Part shown: positions 16,717 to 23,519 of the stretch, one piece after another
Layout of the letters: each line of letters starts with the position of its first letter
How positions within the stretch are numbered: the first letter of the stretch is position 1
Source: Gudongella sp964607545
GTDB taxonomy: Bacteria > Bacillota > Clostridia > Tissierellales > Tissierellaceae
Direction: 5' to 3'
Length of the DNA: 34,356 bases
NCBI GenBank assembly: GCA_964607545.1
Contig: CAZSLV010000007.1
Location: 1-34,356, forward strand
Made by a program: the position numbers and the translations under genes
Notes under the pieces: generated by a model
Told to the model about the DNA's origin: nothing
Seen by the model: only the letters and a program-made list of their open reading frames with translations
The model's database searches: none

Positions 16717-17445
16717 TTATTCAAATTTAATGTAATTTAACATCCTATCTTCCTTGTTTAATTCATAGCCAATATAACCCATATCTATTAAGTCTCTTTG
16801 CATATCTAGATTAGCCCACTTAGAAATAACTAAATCAATTGGGTTTAATAGGGATTGTTTTTTAATGTCACTGTGTAAGATAAATCTCCACAAGCCCTCA
16901 TCCCCTGTTTCGCTAGAACCATACTTCTTTTTTAAGGCCTTAATCATTAAACCATTTTTCATTATGTTGTAAAGACTATAAAAGTTTTGAGGGGATACAG
17001 TACATAAGAAGTGTTCATAACCCTCTCTTTTTACCATCTTCTTTGCAGCCTCTAGGGTTAAACTTTGTAAATTGTTCCCCCTATACTTAGGATCTACCAC
17101 AGTAGTTTCTAAGTGTACAACCTTATCCATTTCCTCTTTTGGTAAATTAATGTCATGACCTAAGTTTCTCTTAGTATTTCCTGGGAAAGCTATATACCGA
17201 TAAGCAATTATCCTATTTTTTTCGTTTTGCACACCAATGATTTTCGCACCTGCATCCATATCTTCGAGCATTTCATAGTAGGAATCCATATAAAGAACAT
17301 CTTTATTTGGAAGCTTATCATATACATGTTGCTGAAGTTCTACAACTTCTCTAAGCCTATCTTTTCCTAATAGTTCCATCCTGTATTCTTCAAGTTCCAT
17401 CTTTTCATGTTTGTTTTTAATTACATGTCCCTTGTTTAGCAGCAT
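16717..17445 (-). CDS. Acetyltransferase-like (GNAT-type) protein, paralogue B
   Basis: This product is 242 residues, exactly the length of its neighbour and closely similar throughout: IAYRYIAFPG, LETTVVDPKYRGNNLQSLTL, SPQNFYSLYNIMKNGL and YGSSETGDEGLWRFILHSD. The ATG has an ideal AAAGGAGG site. It is transcribed from its own strong promoter. The tandem pair arose by duplication and then diverged. GNAT-type transfer chemistry is suggested by the RGNNLQ loop, but the acceptor is unknown. Confidence 0.65.
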   Translation of the reverse strand: MLLNKGHVIKNKHEKMELEEYRMELLGKDRLREVVELQQHVYDKLPNKDVLYMDSYYEMLEDMDAGAKIIGVQNEKNRIIAYRYIAFPGNTKRNLGHDINLPKEEMDKVVHLETTVVDPKYRGNNLQSLTLEAAKKMVKREGYEHFLCTVSPQNFYSLYNIMKNGLMIKALKKKYGSSETGDEGLWRFILHSDIKKQSLLNPIDLVISKWANLDMQRDLIDMGYIGYELNKEDRMLNYIKFE

Positions 17446-17510
17446 ATATATGCCTCCTTTCCTTCATCGTACAACCTACAACTTGATAAGAGTGTTTAGG
17501 TTGTATCTTA

Positions 17511-17539
17511 ATTATATACAAATTAATACCCACTGTCAA
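17511..17539 (-). promoter_or_regulatory. Sigma-A promoter for the acetyltransferase-like pair
   Basis: On the minus strand, TTGACA (17539-17534) and TATAAT (17516-17511) are both consensus with a 17-base spacer. Downstream, in the leader, the 8-bp inverted repeat ACAACCTA/TAGGTTGT (about 17471-17504) could be an operator or RNA hairpin. Confidence 0.85.
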
Positions 17540-17614
17540 TAAAAAATAAACACCCCCTAGTAGTTGCTTTCATGGGAAGGGGAAGGAATGTGTAATTTAC
17601 TATACATCCTGTCT

Positions 17615-17643
17615 TTGAAATAATTTTAGTTTTTTTCTATGAT
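17615..17643 (+). promoter_or_regulatory. Probable promoter of msrB
   Basis: TTGAAA (17615-17620) and TATGAT (17638-17643) are separated by 17 bases, followed by a leader of about 60 bases before the msrB ATG. Nothing else recognisable occupies the 265-base intergenic region besides this, the divergent promoter and its inverted repeat. Confidence 0.6.
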
Positions 17644-17710
17644 AGGGTTGTTAATATGATTTGTGAATTGACTTGTCATTTTGGGTATAAGACTTTTGAG
17701 GTGATAAAAA

Positions 17711-18163
17711 ATGAAGGATAAAAATTTTAAAAAGCCAGATAAAGAAGAATTGAAAAATAAGTTAAGCGAATTAAGCTATAGGGTAACTCAAGAAAATGCT
17801 ACAGAAAGACCCTTTACCCATGAGTACGATAAAAACTTTGAAGATGGTATATATGTAGATATAGTTTCTGGTGAGCCCCTTTTTTCTTCAAGAGACAAAT
17901 ATGATGCAGGGTGTGGATGGCCAAGTTTTACTAGGCCTATAGAAAAAGAAAGTATAGTAGAGAAAAAGGACAGGACCTTAATGATGACACGGACAGAGGT
18001 TAGAAGTCAATACGCTGACTCTCACCTAGGTCATGTATTTAATGACGGGCCTAGGGAAGAGGGAGGCCTTAGGTACTGTATAAACGGAGCATCCTTAAGG
18101 TTTATAAAAAAAGAAGACCTTGAAGGCGAAGGATACGGAGAGTATTTAAAATTATTCACCTAA
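17711..18163 (+). CDS. msrB: Peptide methionine-R-sulfoxide reductase
   Basis: MsrB reduces the R epimer of methionine sulfoxide in damaged proteins. The 150-residue product has the family core: SGEPLFSSRDKYDAGCGWPSF, TRTEVRSQYADSHLGHVFNDG and RYCINGASLRF. C123 in RYCIN is the catalytic cysteine and C68 in GCGWPSF the likely resolving one; their 55-residue spacing equals the C440/C495 pair of the Neisseria enzyme. The two CxxC zinc motifs of the other MsrB class are absent. GAGGTGAT precedes the ATG. It stands alone, without an msrA partner. Confidence 0.96.
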   Translation: MKDKNFKKPDKEELKNKLSELSYRVTQENATERPFTHEYDKNFEDGIYVDIVSGEPLFSSRDKYDAGCGWPSFTRPIEKESIVEKKDRTLMMTRTEVRSQYADSHLGHVFNDGPREEGGLRYCINGASLRFIKKEDLEGEGYGEYLKLFT

Positions 18164-18180
18164 TAAAACTTTTAAAAATA

Positions 18181-18217
18181 AAAATAGTTTAACCGAAAAA
18201 ATCGGTTAAACTATTTT
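18181..18217. terminator. Shared bidirectional terminator of msrB and the ABC-F gene
   Basis: A 16-bp perfect stem, AAAATAGTTTAACCGA (18181-18196) with TCGGTTAAACTATTTT (18202-18217), has an A-rich five-base loop. The stop codon of the convergent ABC-F gene (18206-18208) lies inside the stem. Confidence 0.92.
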
Positions 18218-19762
18218 TAAAGTCCAGCTTTCGCAATTCCATATTTCACTTGCTAAAGCCTTATAAAAGTCTGGATCATGAGAAATCAAAAGTATGCTCC
18301 CCTTATATTTCTTAAGGGCTCTTAAAAGCTCCTCCTTAGCCTCTATATCAAGGTGGTTTGTAGGCTCATCAAGGAGTAAAATATTAGTTTCTCTGTTCAT
18401 AATCTTACATAGTCTAAGTTTTGCTTGTTCTCCTCCGCTTAGGACCATTACCTTAGATTCAATGTGTTTTGTAGTAAGGCCACATTTAGCTAAGGCTGCC
18501 CTAATCTCAAACTGGGTCCAACCAGGAAATTCTTCCCACATCTCCTCTATACAAGTGTTATTATTATCTTTAGAAGACTCTTGTTCAAAATATCCAATTT
18601 GCAGGTTCTGTCCTAGATTAACCCTACCCTCATAGCCTGGTATAAGTCCAAGTATGGACTTTAAAAGAGTAGTTTTACCCAAGCCATTTGCGCCTGTTAA
18701 GGCAATCTTTTGACCCCTCTCAAATTCTAAACTTAAAGGTCTAGTTAAGGGTTCATCATAACCTATAACAAAATCTTCTAACTTAAAGACTTCCTTGCCA
18801 GCAGTTTGTCCTTCTTTAAAGTCAAAATATGGCTTGGGTTTTTCCTTAGTTAGTTCAATTAAGTCCATCTTATCTAATTTTTTCTGCCTAGACATAGCCA
18901 TATTTCTTGTAGCAACCCTGGCCTTATTTCTTTGAACAAAATCTTCAAGTTGAGATATTTCTTGTTGCTGCCTCTTATAGGCTGATTCAAGTTGGGCTTT
19001 TTTGGCTTCATATACCTTTTGAAAGTCTTCATAAGTTCCAACATACCTACTTAATTCCTTATCTTCAACATGATAAATTAAGTTTATGACACTATTTAAA
19101 AAGGCTATGTCATGGGATATTAGGATAAAGGCATTTTCATATTCATTAAGGTATCTTTTTAACCATTCTATATGAACTTCGTCCAGGTAGTTAGTAGGCT
19201 CATCTAGCATTAAGATGTCTGGTTTTTCTAAAAGCAACTTGGTCAACAATACTTTTGACCTTTGTCCACCACTTAACTCGTTAACCATCTTTTCAAGCCC
19301 AATTTCATTAAGACCAAGACCCCTTGCCACCTCATCAATCTTTGAGTCTATTATATAAAAGTCATTGTGGTCAAGTATATCTTGAATCATACCTGTTTCA
19401 ACTAGGATAGTATCAAGTTCTTTTTCATCCACCTCACCCATTTTCACATATAAGTCTTGCATCTCATTTTCTAGGTCAAATAAATACTTAAAGGCCCCTC
19501 TTAAGGTATCCCTTATACTGATATTATCCTCTAACTTAGTATGCTGGTCTAGATAACCAACCCTTACTCTTTTTGCCCATTCAATTGTACCCTCATCAGG
19601 TTCAAGCTTTCCAGTTATTATATTCATAAAGGAGGATTTGCCCTCTCCATTAGCACCAATCAAACCAACATGCTCACCCTTAAGTAATCTAAAATTTACA
19701 TCTTTTAATATTTCACGACCACCAAAGCTGTGAGATAAATTTGTTACAGTTAAAATACTCAT
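18206..19762 (-). CDS. ABC-F family ATPase (ribosome-associated)
   Basis: This 518-residue protein has two ABC cassettes and no membrane segments. The first has Walker A GANGEGKSS, signature LSGGQRSKVLL and Walker B ILMLDEPTNYLD. The second has GANGLGKTT, LSGGEQAKLRL and ILLLDEPTNHLD. A charged helical linker joins them (about residues 240-310). ABC-F proteins bind the ribosomal E site and act as translation factors or antibiotic-resistance proteins. The linker is short, as in housekeeping YbiT/EttA-like members, so resistance is not implied. The C-terminal codons run into the shared terminator. Confidence 0.93.
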   Translation of the reverse strand: MSILTVTNLSHSFGGREILKDVNFRLLKGEHVGLIGANGEGKSSFMNIITGKLEPDEGTIEWAKRVRVGYLDQHTKLEDNISIRDTLRGAFKYLFDLENEMQDLYVKMGEVDEKELDTILVETGMIQDILDHNDFYIIDSKIDEVARGLGLNEIGLEKMVNELSGGQRSKVLLTKLLLEKPDILMLDEPTNYLDEVHIEWLKRYLNEYENAFILISHDIAFLNSVINLIYHVEDKELSRYVGTYEDFQKVYEAKKAQLESAYKRQQQEISQLEDFVQRNKARVATRNMAMSRQKKLDKMDLIELTKEKPKPYFDFKEGQTAGKEVFKLEDFVIGYDEPLTRPLSLEFERGQKIALTGANGLGKTTLLKSILGLIPGYEGRVNLGQNLQIGYFEQESSKDNNNTCIEEMWEEFPGWTQFEIRAALAKCGLTTKHIESKVMVLSGGEQAKLRLCKIMNRETNILLLDEPTNHLDIEAKEELLRALKKYKGSILLISHDPDFYKALASEIWNCESWTLKIV

Positions 19763-19793
19763 TGTAAACCCCTTTCATAATAATACTCAAATG

Positions 19794-19824
19794 ATTATAT
19801 ACCAAAAATACCACCAAAGTCCAA
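19794..19824 (-). promoter_or_regulatory. Possible ABC-F gene promoter
   Basis: On the minus strand, TTGGAC (19824-19819) and TATAAT (19799-19794) have a 19-base spacer, or TATATA at 17 bases. A 9-bp inverted repeat, TATACCAAA (19798-19806) with TTTGGTATA (19853-19861), straddles it in the region between the divergent ABC-F and helicase genes. Confidence 0.4.
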
Positions 19825-19968
19825 TGTAAATTTAAATCTTTACTATATTATCTTTGGTATAGAGGGTATAATTTATTTCTGTTAATTGTTGTAGGGTCAA
19901 ACGACTCTGTCCGACCGCCTATGATGCAAGAATGTGTCAATTTTTATAACAGTTTTTAAAAATATAAT

Positions 19969-19997
19969 TTGCAATTTGGTTCATATACATATATACT
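19969..19997 (+). promoter_or_regulatory. Possible promoter of the DEAD-box helicase gene
   Basis: TTGCAA (19969-19974) and TATACT (19992-19997) are 17 bases apart, giving a leader of about 30 bases. A second -10-like TATAAT at 19867-19872 without a good -35 could give a long leader, as is common for cold-induced helicase genes. The 19875-19930 stretch between them is relatively GC-rich and unexplained. Confidence 0.4.
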
Positions 19998-20032
19998 TAA
20001 TAAGGTTAACAACAAGGAGGAAAATTATTTTA

Positions 20033-21643
20033 ATGGAAAAATTGAGATTTGAAGAAATGAACTTATCGGATGATATTAAAAAAGCTGTTGAAGCAATGGG
20101 CTTCGAAGAAGCATCACCGATTCAATCACAAGCCATACCCATATTGATGGAAGGCAAAGACATAATCGGTCAGGCACAAACAGGGACTGGAAAAACAGCT
20201 GCATTCGGCATACCAATTCTTGAAATGATAAACTTAAAGGACAATGCTGTACAAGCTTTAATCCTATGTCCAACAAGAGAGTTATCAATTCAAGTAGCGC
20301 AAGAGATTACTAAACTTGGAAAATTTAAAAGGGCCTTAAATGTGTTACCTATATATGGCGGACAGCCTATAGATAGACAAATTAGAGCCTTGAAAAAAGG
20401 CGTTCAGATAGTAGTGGGAACTCCGGGTAGGGTGATCGACCATATAAACAGAAGGACTTTAAAACTAGGCAATGTAAAGATGATGGTTTTAGATGAAGCA
20501 GATGAAATGTTTGATATGGGATTTAGGGATGATATTGAGCTTGTAATGAATCAGTTAGCTGATGAAAGACAAACCATATTTTTCTCTGCAACTATGCCAC
20601 CAGCAATTACAAAATTTGCATCAAGGTATCAAAAAAACCCAGAGTTTATTAAGGTTGTCCACAAGGAGATGACAGTTCCAAAGGTAGAACAATACTACTA
20701 TGAACTAAAATCCCACATGAAGACAGAAATCCTTAGCAGGCTTATTGACATTGAAAATCCTAAGCTTACAATTGTATTTTGTAACACCAAGAGAAAGGTT
20801 GACGAGTTAGTAGGAGAACTTCAAGGTAGGGGTTATTCAGTCGATGGCCTACATGGTGATTTAAAGCAAAATCAAAGAGATAATGTAATGGGTAAATTTA
20901 GAAATGGTAGCATTGACATACTAGTTGCCACAGATGTAGCAGCAAGAGGACTAGATGTGGATGATATAGACATGGTAGTAAACTACGATGTTCCCCAAGA
21001 TGAAGAGTATTATGTTCATAGGATTGGTAGGACAGCAAGAGCAGGAAGGGCAGGAAGGGCAGTAAGCTTTGTCTCAGGTAGAGAAATATATAAATTAAAA
21101 GATATTCAAAAGTATACTAAGACTAAGATTGACAGAAGAGACCTACCAAAGCTAAGTGATATTAAGGACCAGTATGCAGATTCTATCCTTCTTAAAATTA
21201 GAGAAGAAATTGAATCAGAAGACTTAAACAAGTATTCAAAGATGCTTGATACCCTAATACAAGAAGATCAAAATTCCTTTGATATAGCAGCAGCCTTATT
21301 AAAACTTTACCTTAAAGAAAACAAAATGATGGATACCCACCAAGAGTTAGACATGGTAGATACAGAGAAGAAGTTTAAAACTTCAACTTCAACTACAAGG
21401 CTTCATGTAAATATTGGTAAGACTCAAGGCTTTAGTCCGAGACACTTATTAACTGCAATATTCCAGGAAACTGGCCTAAGTAAAAAGTTAATAGGTAATA
21501 TTGATGTCTTCGATGGCTTTACCTTTATGGAAGTCCAAAGTGATTTTGCAGACACCGTAATAGATGGCTTATCTGGTAAAAAATTAAGGGGTCAAAAAGT
21601 AAAAGTTGAAAGAGCAAGTGAAAAAAAGAAAAAAAGAAAATAA
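20033..21643 (+). CDS. DEAD-box RNA helicase with DbpA-type RNA-binding domain
   Basis: This 536-residue ATP-dependent RNA helicase is probably CsdA/DeaD/CshA-like and involved in ribosome assembly and cold adaptation. All motifs are visible: the Q motif (ASPIQSQAI), I (AQTGTGKTAA), Ia (PTRELSIQ), TPGR, II (VLDEADEMFDMGF), III (SAT), IV (IVFCNTK), V (ATDVAARGLDV) and VI (HRIGRTARAGRAG). Residues about 455-530 match the DbpA RNA-binding fold, followed by a lysine-rich tail. The ATG at 20033 has AAGGAGG 12 bases upstream, a slightly long spacing. An in-frame upstream extension to 19934 has no homologous character and is not used. Confidence 0.94.
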   Translation: MEKLRFEEMNLSDDIKKAVEAMGFEEASPIQSQAIPILMEGKDIIGQAQTGTGKTAAFGIPILEMINLKDNAVQALILCPTRELSIQVAQEITKLGKFKRALNVLPIYGGQPIDRQIRALKKGVQIVVGTPGRVIDHINRRTLKLGNVKMMVLDEADEMFDMGFRDDIELVMNQLADERQTIFFSATMPPAITKFASRYQKNPEFIKVVHKEMTVPKVEQYYYELKSHMKTEILSRLIDIENPKLTIVFCNTKRKVDELVGELQGRGYSVDGLHGDLKQNQRDNVMGKFRNGSIDILVATDVAARGLDVDDIDMVVNYDVPQDEEYYVHRIGRTARAGRAGRAVSFVSGREIYKLKDIQKYTKTKIDRRDLPKLSDIKDQYADSILLKIREEIESEDLNKYSKMLDTLIQEDQNSFDIAAALLKLYLKENKMMDTHQELDMVDTEKKFKTSTSTTRLHVNIGKTQGFSPRHLLTAIFQETGLSKKLIGNIDVFDGFTFMEVQSDFADTVIDGLSGKKLRGQKVKVERASEKKKKRK

Positions 21644-21683
21644 TAAGAGGATTAGCTCATATGAGTTAATCCTTATTTTTTTT
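21642..21683. terminator. Bidirectional terminator between the helicase gene and plsY
   Basis: An imperfect stem (AATAAGAGGATTAGCTCAT with ATGAGTTAATCCTTATT) is followed by a run of T on the + strand. It overlaps the stop codons of both convergent genes. Confidence 0.75.
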
Positions 21684-22289
21684 AAGTGTTCCCCTTAAGC
21701 CCTTTTCCTCTCCCCTTTTTATTCTTGAAAAATTAACCCTGTGCTTATAAAAACTTTGTATAAATAGCAAAGAAACTACTAAAAGGGGACCAATTGAAGG
21801 ATGAAATATCAGGGTGTAAATAATAAAAATAACAAACATAGTCATGGTGCCAAATACTATATAGTCACTGATTAGAGTTACAAGGAGAATTATTAGGATT
21901 GTTAATAAGCCTAGCCATAAATTTAAGCCCAACATAAGGCCAACTGTAGAGGCAGTTCCCTTTCCCCCTTTAAAATTCATAAAAAATGGGTAATTATGTC
22001 CTAGAACCACAAAAGCTCCATTTATATAAAGGGGAAAATAACCAGTTTCTTGAATAAGGTCACTAAACAAGGACTTGATTATTAAAATAGAAATAAAAGC
22101 CTTTAGGATATCCAGTATACCAACAAGGATTCCAGCCTTAATCCCAATAGTTTGGGCAATATTTGAAGCCCCTGAATTACCAACCCCAAGAGTTCTAATA
22201 TCTACTTTTTTAATTAAGAGACTAAAAAAGTAAGCAAATTGTAAACACCCAAATAAATATCCAATAAGACTGATATAAATATAGTCCAT
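21666..22289 (-). CDS. plsY: Acyl-phosphate:glycerol-3-phosphate acyltransferase
   Basis: PlsY makes lysophosphatidic acid from acyl-phosphate, the first committed step of membrane phospholipid synthesis in most Bacillota. The 207-residue protein has several hydrophobic helices and the three loop motifs: GVGNSGASNIAQTIG, GHNYPFFMNFKGGKGTAST and the later HRVNFSRIKRGEE tail. Canonical PlsY has GSGNxGATN, so the serine-to-valine and threonine-to-serine changes in the first loop are mild deviations. The ATG at 22289 has TTGGAGG upstream; an in-frame TTG at 22301 overlaps this site and is rejected. Confidence 0.92.
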   Translation of the reverse strand: MDYIYISLIGYLFGCLQFAYFFSLLIKKVDIRTLGVGNSGASNIAQTIGIKAGILVGILDILKAFISILIIKSLFSDLIQETGYFPLYINGAFVVLGHNYPFFMNFKGGKGTASTVGLMLGLNLWLGLLTILIILLVTLISDYIVFGTMTMFVIFIIYTLIFHPSIGPLLVVSLLFIQSFYKHRVNFSRIKRGEEKGLRGTLKKNKD

Positions 22290-22315
22290 GGTAACCTCCA
22301 AGTTAATTTGGATTA

Positions 22316-22324
22316 ATTATAACA
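22316..22324 (-). promoter_or_regulatory. Extended -10 promoter element for plsY
   Basis: On the minus strand, TGTTATAAT forms an extended -10 (TG-N-TATAAT). No good -35 is visible, which is usual for such promoters. Confidence 0.45.
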
Positions 22325-22350
22325 CAAATAAAAGAATATTAAACTTAAAT

Positions 22351-22366
22351 TTTGACCTAGGTCAAA
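22351..22366. promoter_or_regulatory. FNR/CRP-type operator palindrome
   Basis: TTTGACCTAGGTCAAA is a perfect 16-bp palindrome containing TTGAC-N4-GTCAA, the arrangement recognised by FNR-type regulators (consensus TTGAT-N4-ATCAA). A TATAAT at 22388-22393 predicts a start near 22400, which places the palindrome centre at about -41.5, the classic class II activator position, and there is no good -35. A Crp/Fnr gene lies two genes downstream. Confidence 0.7.
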
Positions 22367-22426
22367 GCTTACTTTAATTGGGTATACTATAATAAGATTA
22401 AGAAAACAAAATAGGAGGAATAGAAA

Positions 22427-22639
22427 ATGAAAAAAACATACCAATTAGAAACACTTACTTGTCCATCTTGTACCATGAAGTTAGAAGGAATGCTTAAGAA
22501 AACAGAAGGTGTTAAGGATTTTGAAGTCTTATTTAACTCTTCAAAAATTAAGTTAGAATATGATGAGACAAAAGTTGATTCTGAAACAATAAAAAACAAC
22601 ATCAATAGATTAGGTTTTGAAGTATTAAAAGAAAAATAA
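22427..22639 (+). CDS. Small heavy-metal-associated (HMA) domain protein
   Basis: This 70-residue single-domain protein resembles copper chaperones and the N-terminal domains of P-type ATPases. The metal-binding CxxC occurs as LTCPSCTMKLEGML, followed by the usual ferredoxin-like beta-alpha-beta pattern ending GFEVLKEK. The usual GMTCxxC start is altered to LETLTCPSC. AGGAGGA precedes the ATG. It lies directly upstream of the Crp/Fnr gene (107 bases) and downstream of the FNR-type palindrome. No copper ATPase is nearby, so the cargo (Cu, Zn or another metal) is unknown. Confidence 0.82.
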   Translation: MKKTYQLETLTCPSCTMKLEGMLKKTEGVKDFEVLFNSSKIKLEYDETKVDSETIKNNINRLGFEVLKEK

Positions 22640-22746
22640 TAGGTTAAATTCATATTGATGGGGTTTAATATAATAAAATGGGTATAACTTCTTAAGAACA
22701 AGCTTTTAAATAATCTTAGAATAAACTTTAAGAATAGGAGACCCTT

Positions 22747-23424
22747 ATGAAGTGTAATTGTGAGGTAAGAGAAGGTCAAAACTGCATAGAGTTAGTACCC
22801 ATTTTTAGCAATCTAACAAAGGATGAAATGTATGAAATTGCCCTTATAACTACAGAAAAAACCCTAGAAAAGGGTGAGATGATTTACATGGCAGGTTCTA
22901 AACATGAGACTTTATATGTAATCCATAAAGGTAGGGTAAAGATTACTAGGATAAATGAATCAGGTAAGGAACAAATTATTAGGCTCCTTGGACCAGGGGA
23001 ATTTATGGGTGAACTTAGTTTATTCTCTAATGAGCTAACAAGGGATAATGCAATTGCTACTGAAAAGACTATAATGTGTAAGATTGACAGTCAAGATATA
23101 AAAAGCATTATGGCTAAATTTCCTTCCATAGCAGTTAAAATACTAGAAGAGTTAAGTAAGAGACTCCAAAGTGCAGAAAGCCTTGTAGAAGATATCAGCC
23201 TCTTATCTGTTGAAAAGAGGATAGCAAAAAGTATCTTAGAAGAAGAAAGAGAAGGTATAGTAGATTTAAAAATGACTAAGGGGGACTGGGCAAGTTATCT
23301 GGGTATGAGCCAAGAATCCTTAAGTAGAAAGTTGAGTGCCTTTCAAGAAATGGGTATAATAAAATTAGAAGGCCACAAAAGAATTGTAATTTTATCAAAA
23401 GATGACCTACAAGAAATAGAGTAA
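22747..23424 (+). CDS. Crp/Fnr-family transcription regulator with FNR-like cysteine pattern
   Basis: This 225-residue regulator has a cyclic-nucleotide-binding-like beta barrel (residues about 15-125; LGPGEFMGELSLFSNE), a dimerisation helix, and a C-terminal winged helix with recognition helix MSQESLSRKLSAFQEMG. The N-terminus has C3, C5 and C13 (MKCNCEVREGQNC), and C111 lies in TIMCKID, the place of the fourth cluster ligand C122 in E. coli FNR (C20, C23, C29, C122). An oxygen- or NO-sensitive [4Fe-4S] cluster is therefore plausible, though the C-x-C-x7-C spacing differs from FNR. Neighbouring flavodiiron and NrfA genes fit such a sensor. Class assignment is firm; the ligand is inferred. 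Confidence 0.9.
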   Translation: MKCNCEVREGQNCIELVPIFSNLTKDEMYEIALITTEKTLEKGEMIYMAGSKHETLYVIHKGRVKITRINESGKEQIIRLLGPGEFMGELSLFSNELTRDNAIATEKTIMCKIDSQDIKSIMAKFPSIAVKILEELSKRLQSAESLVEDISLLSVEKRIAKSILEEEREGIVDLKMTKGDWASYLGMSQESLSRKLSAFQEMGIIKLEGHKRIVILSKDDLQEIE

Positions 23425-23428
23425 TTCT

Positions 23429-23459
23429 TAAGGGGTAGACGCCTTTTGTCTACCGCTTA
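23429..23459 (+). other. Hairpin between the regulator and flavodiiron genes
   Basis: TAAG-G-GGTAGAC (23429-23440) pairs with GTCTACC-G-CTTA (23448-23459), 11 bp with one G-G mismatch and a seven-base loop. No U tract follows, so it is not a standard terminator. It could be a processing or stability element. Confidence 0.5.
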
Positions 23460-23519
23460 ATATAAAAATGGTCTATAACTCCAAAAGGGAGATTATATAA
23501 ATAAAAAGGAGGGTGTGTA

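Noticed and set aside
18294..18635. 113-residue + strand open frame inside the ABC-F gene
   Set aside because: Antisense shadow of a clearly conserved ATPase cassette.
19934..20032. 33-residue N-terminal extension of the DEAD-box helicase
   Set aside because: It covers the promoter and ribosome site, and the family normally starts near MEKLRFEEMNL.
22387..22779. 130-residue minus-strand open frame
   Set aside because: Antisense to the HMA gene and the start of the regulator; low-complexity hydrophobic translation and no ribosome site.
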